Assembly (NCBI GenBank): GCA_030605085.1
Contig: JAUWBH010000084.1
Location: 1-23,992, forward strand
DNA: 23,992 nt
Direction: 5' to 3'
Source: Promethearchaeota archaeon
Lineage (GTDB): Archaea > Asgardarchaeota > Lokiarchaeia > Sigynarchaeales > SOKP01
The translations under genes were made by a program, and so were the position numbers. This document shows positions 23,369 to 23,992 of the stretch, piece by piece (position 1 is the stretch's first letter; every line of letters starts with the position of its first letter). Under the pieces are notes generated by a model. That model was not told where the DNA came from. It made no database searches and saw nothing but the letters and a program-made list of their open reading frames with translations.

Positions 23369-23947
23369 ATGAAAAACCCTAATATTCATGAAACATTTAA
23401 TTATTTAAAGAGATCTTATCTTTCAGTTGATTTTAGATGTGCATACTTTAAAGAGGATGGAGAATGGAAAAGCATCGTTTCTATTTTCAGATTTACAAAC
23501 AAATCTAATGAAGAAGTAATCGCATATCATACAAAACTAAATTCTCATTGGGAAAATACTGAAAATTTTAAAATTGAATTGAAATCAATTAATCATGAAG
23601 AATGGGAAGAGATTTGGAAGGAAAAAGTAACGGATATTACTGATTTAATGAAAAATATCGACCTTTCTAATTTGGAGCCTAGAAGAAATCTTAAAAGAAG
23701 TCATACTGGATGGATTTCAAAAGTGGATTTGGAATACAATTCAATTCAATATAATGTCTTAATTACTAATCATAATGAACACCATAAAAAATTCCAATTT
23801 TTTGCCTATTTCGTTCATGTACCCAAGCTTGGACCTCTTCCCGTAATGTCCCCTCGTCAGGAAACCGACGACCATTCAAGCATTGAGATTCCAATGCTCC
23901 AATTTCTAATTCGGCTTGGTTCAACCAACTTGCATGGACGGGAGTAA
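23369..23947 (+). CDS. Unknown protein truncated and fused to antisense IS630 sequence
   Basis: The first roughly 140 residues look like a genuine soluble protein (for example SVDFRCAYFKEDGEWKSIVS, with further alternating strand-like segments), family not recognised. From about 23790 the frame is simply the antisense of an IS630-type transposase, so the last roughly 50 residues (after KKFQFF) are not native. The insertion or rearrangement removed the original 3' end. The promoter and ATG are intact, so a truncated protein may still be made. Confidence 0.55.
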   Translation: MKNPNIHETFNYLKRSYLSVDFRCAYFKEDGEWKSIVSIFRFTNKSNEEVIAYHTKLNSHWENTENFKIELKSINHEEWEEIWKEKVTDITDLMKNIDLSNLEPRRNLKRSHTGWISKVDLEYNSIQYNVLITNHNEHHKKFQFFAYFVHVPKLGPLPVMSPRQETDDHSSIEIPMLQFLIRLGSTNLHGRE

Positions 23948-23992
23948 AATGAAGCACGAGGCGCTTAAAAATGGGATGCTTCTCGCCTAACA
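23766..23992 (-). pseudogene. IS630-family transposase, C-terminal part, running off the window
   Basis: The minus strand is open from the window edge and reads GEKHPIFKRLVLHFTPVHAS, then WLNQAELEIGALESQCL and EEVQAWVHERNRQKIGI. This is the C-terminal DDE region of IS630/Tc1-like transposases, with the SWLNxxE motif carrying the last catalytic Glu. Family members normally continue with a segment like W.FTTEDARIKLKRLYP. Here the homology stops at about 23790 and a few unrelated codons (FYGVHYD) precede the stop at 23766, so the 3' end is lost. The N-terminal part, if present, is outside the window. Confidence 0.8.

Overview
The window looks like a piece of an Asgard archaeal genome (Lokiarchaeia-like). 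The pointers are an AT-rich background, archaeal TATA boxes close upstream of start codons with almost no Shine-Dalgarno sites, an Arf/Rag-type small GTPase fused to a zinc ribbon, two leucine-rich-repeat (LRR) proteins with N-terminal modules I associate with Asgard genomes, and a queE/queD/queC set that would supply preQ0 for archaeosine. This placement is from family recognition, not a search.

Layout. 1-75: start of a hisF copy leaving the window on the minus strand. 385-4109: an APC amino-acid permease, a protein with fourteen perfect-length LRR units, and two small weak ORFs. 4205-9765: a histidine/purine block with two more hisF genes, hisH, a PurF-like protein lacking the nucleophilic cysteine, a 39-nt relic of a second hisH 3' end, and a canonical convergent purF. 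HisFH releases AICAR, a purine intermediate, and PurF commits PRPP to purines, so the block joins the two pathways. 9872-11738: a MobA-like nucleotidyltransferase, a gap with a decayed frame, and the zinc-ribbon GTPase. 11835-16732: queE, queD and queC, split by an inserted element. 16924-20381: a multi-PAS histidine kinase broken by one frameshift. 20552-23992: small genes and debris (an amidohydrolase scrap, a YwgA-like gene followed by a decayed PIN start, an LRR gene with a non-LRR tail, and a gene cut by an IS630-type relic).

The most notable structure is at queD. A 246-bp stretch covering codon 74 of queD to just past its stop is repeated 2,668 bp downstream with 16 differences and no gaps; 12 of the 16 are silent. 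Between the copies lie a ParB-like gene, two zinc-ribbon genes and an unknown gene. This is the arrangement expected when a mobile element integrates inside a gene and supplies a replacement 3' end, as prophage e14 does in E. coli icd. No integrase is visible, so it may be mobilised in trans, be a remnant, or have arisen by homologous recombination. A smaller, similar pattern (duplicated hisH tail) flanks the PurF-like gene.

Two genes (parB-like and the PAS kinase) are split at poly-A runs, so sequencing or assembly indels must be excluded before calling them pseudogenes or programmed frameshifts.
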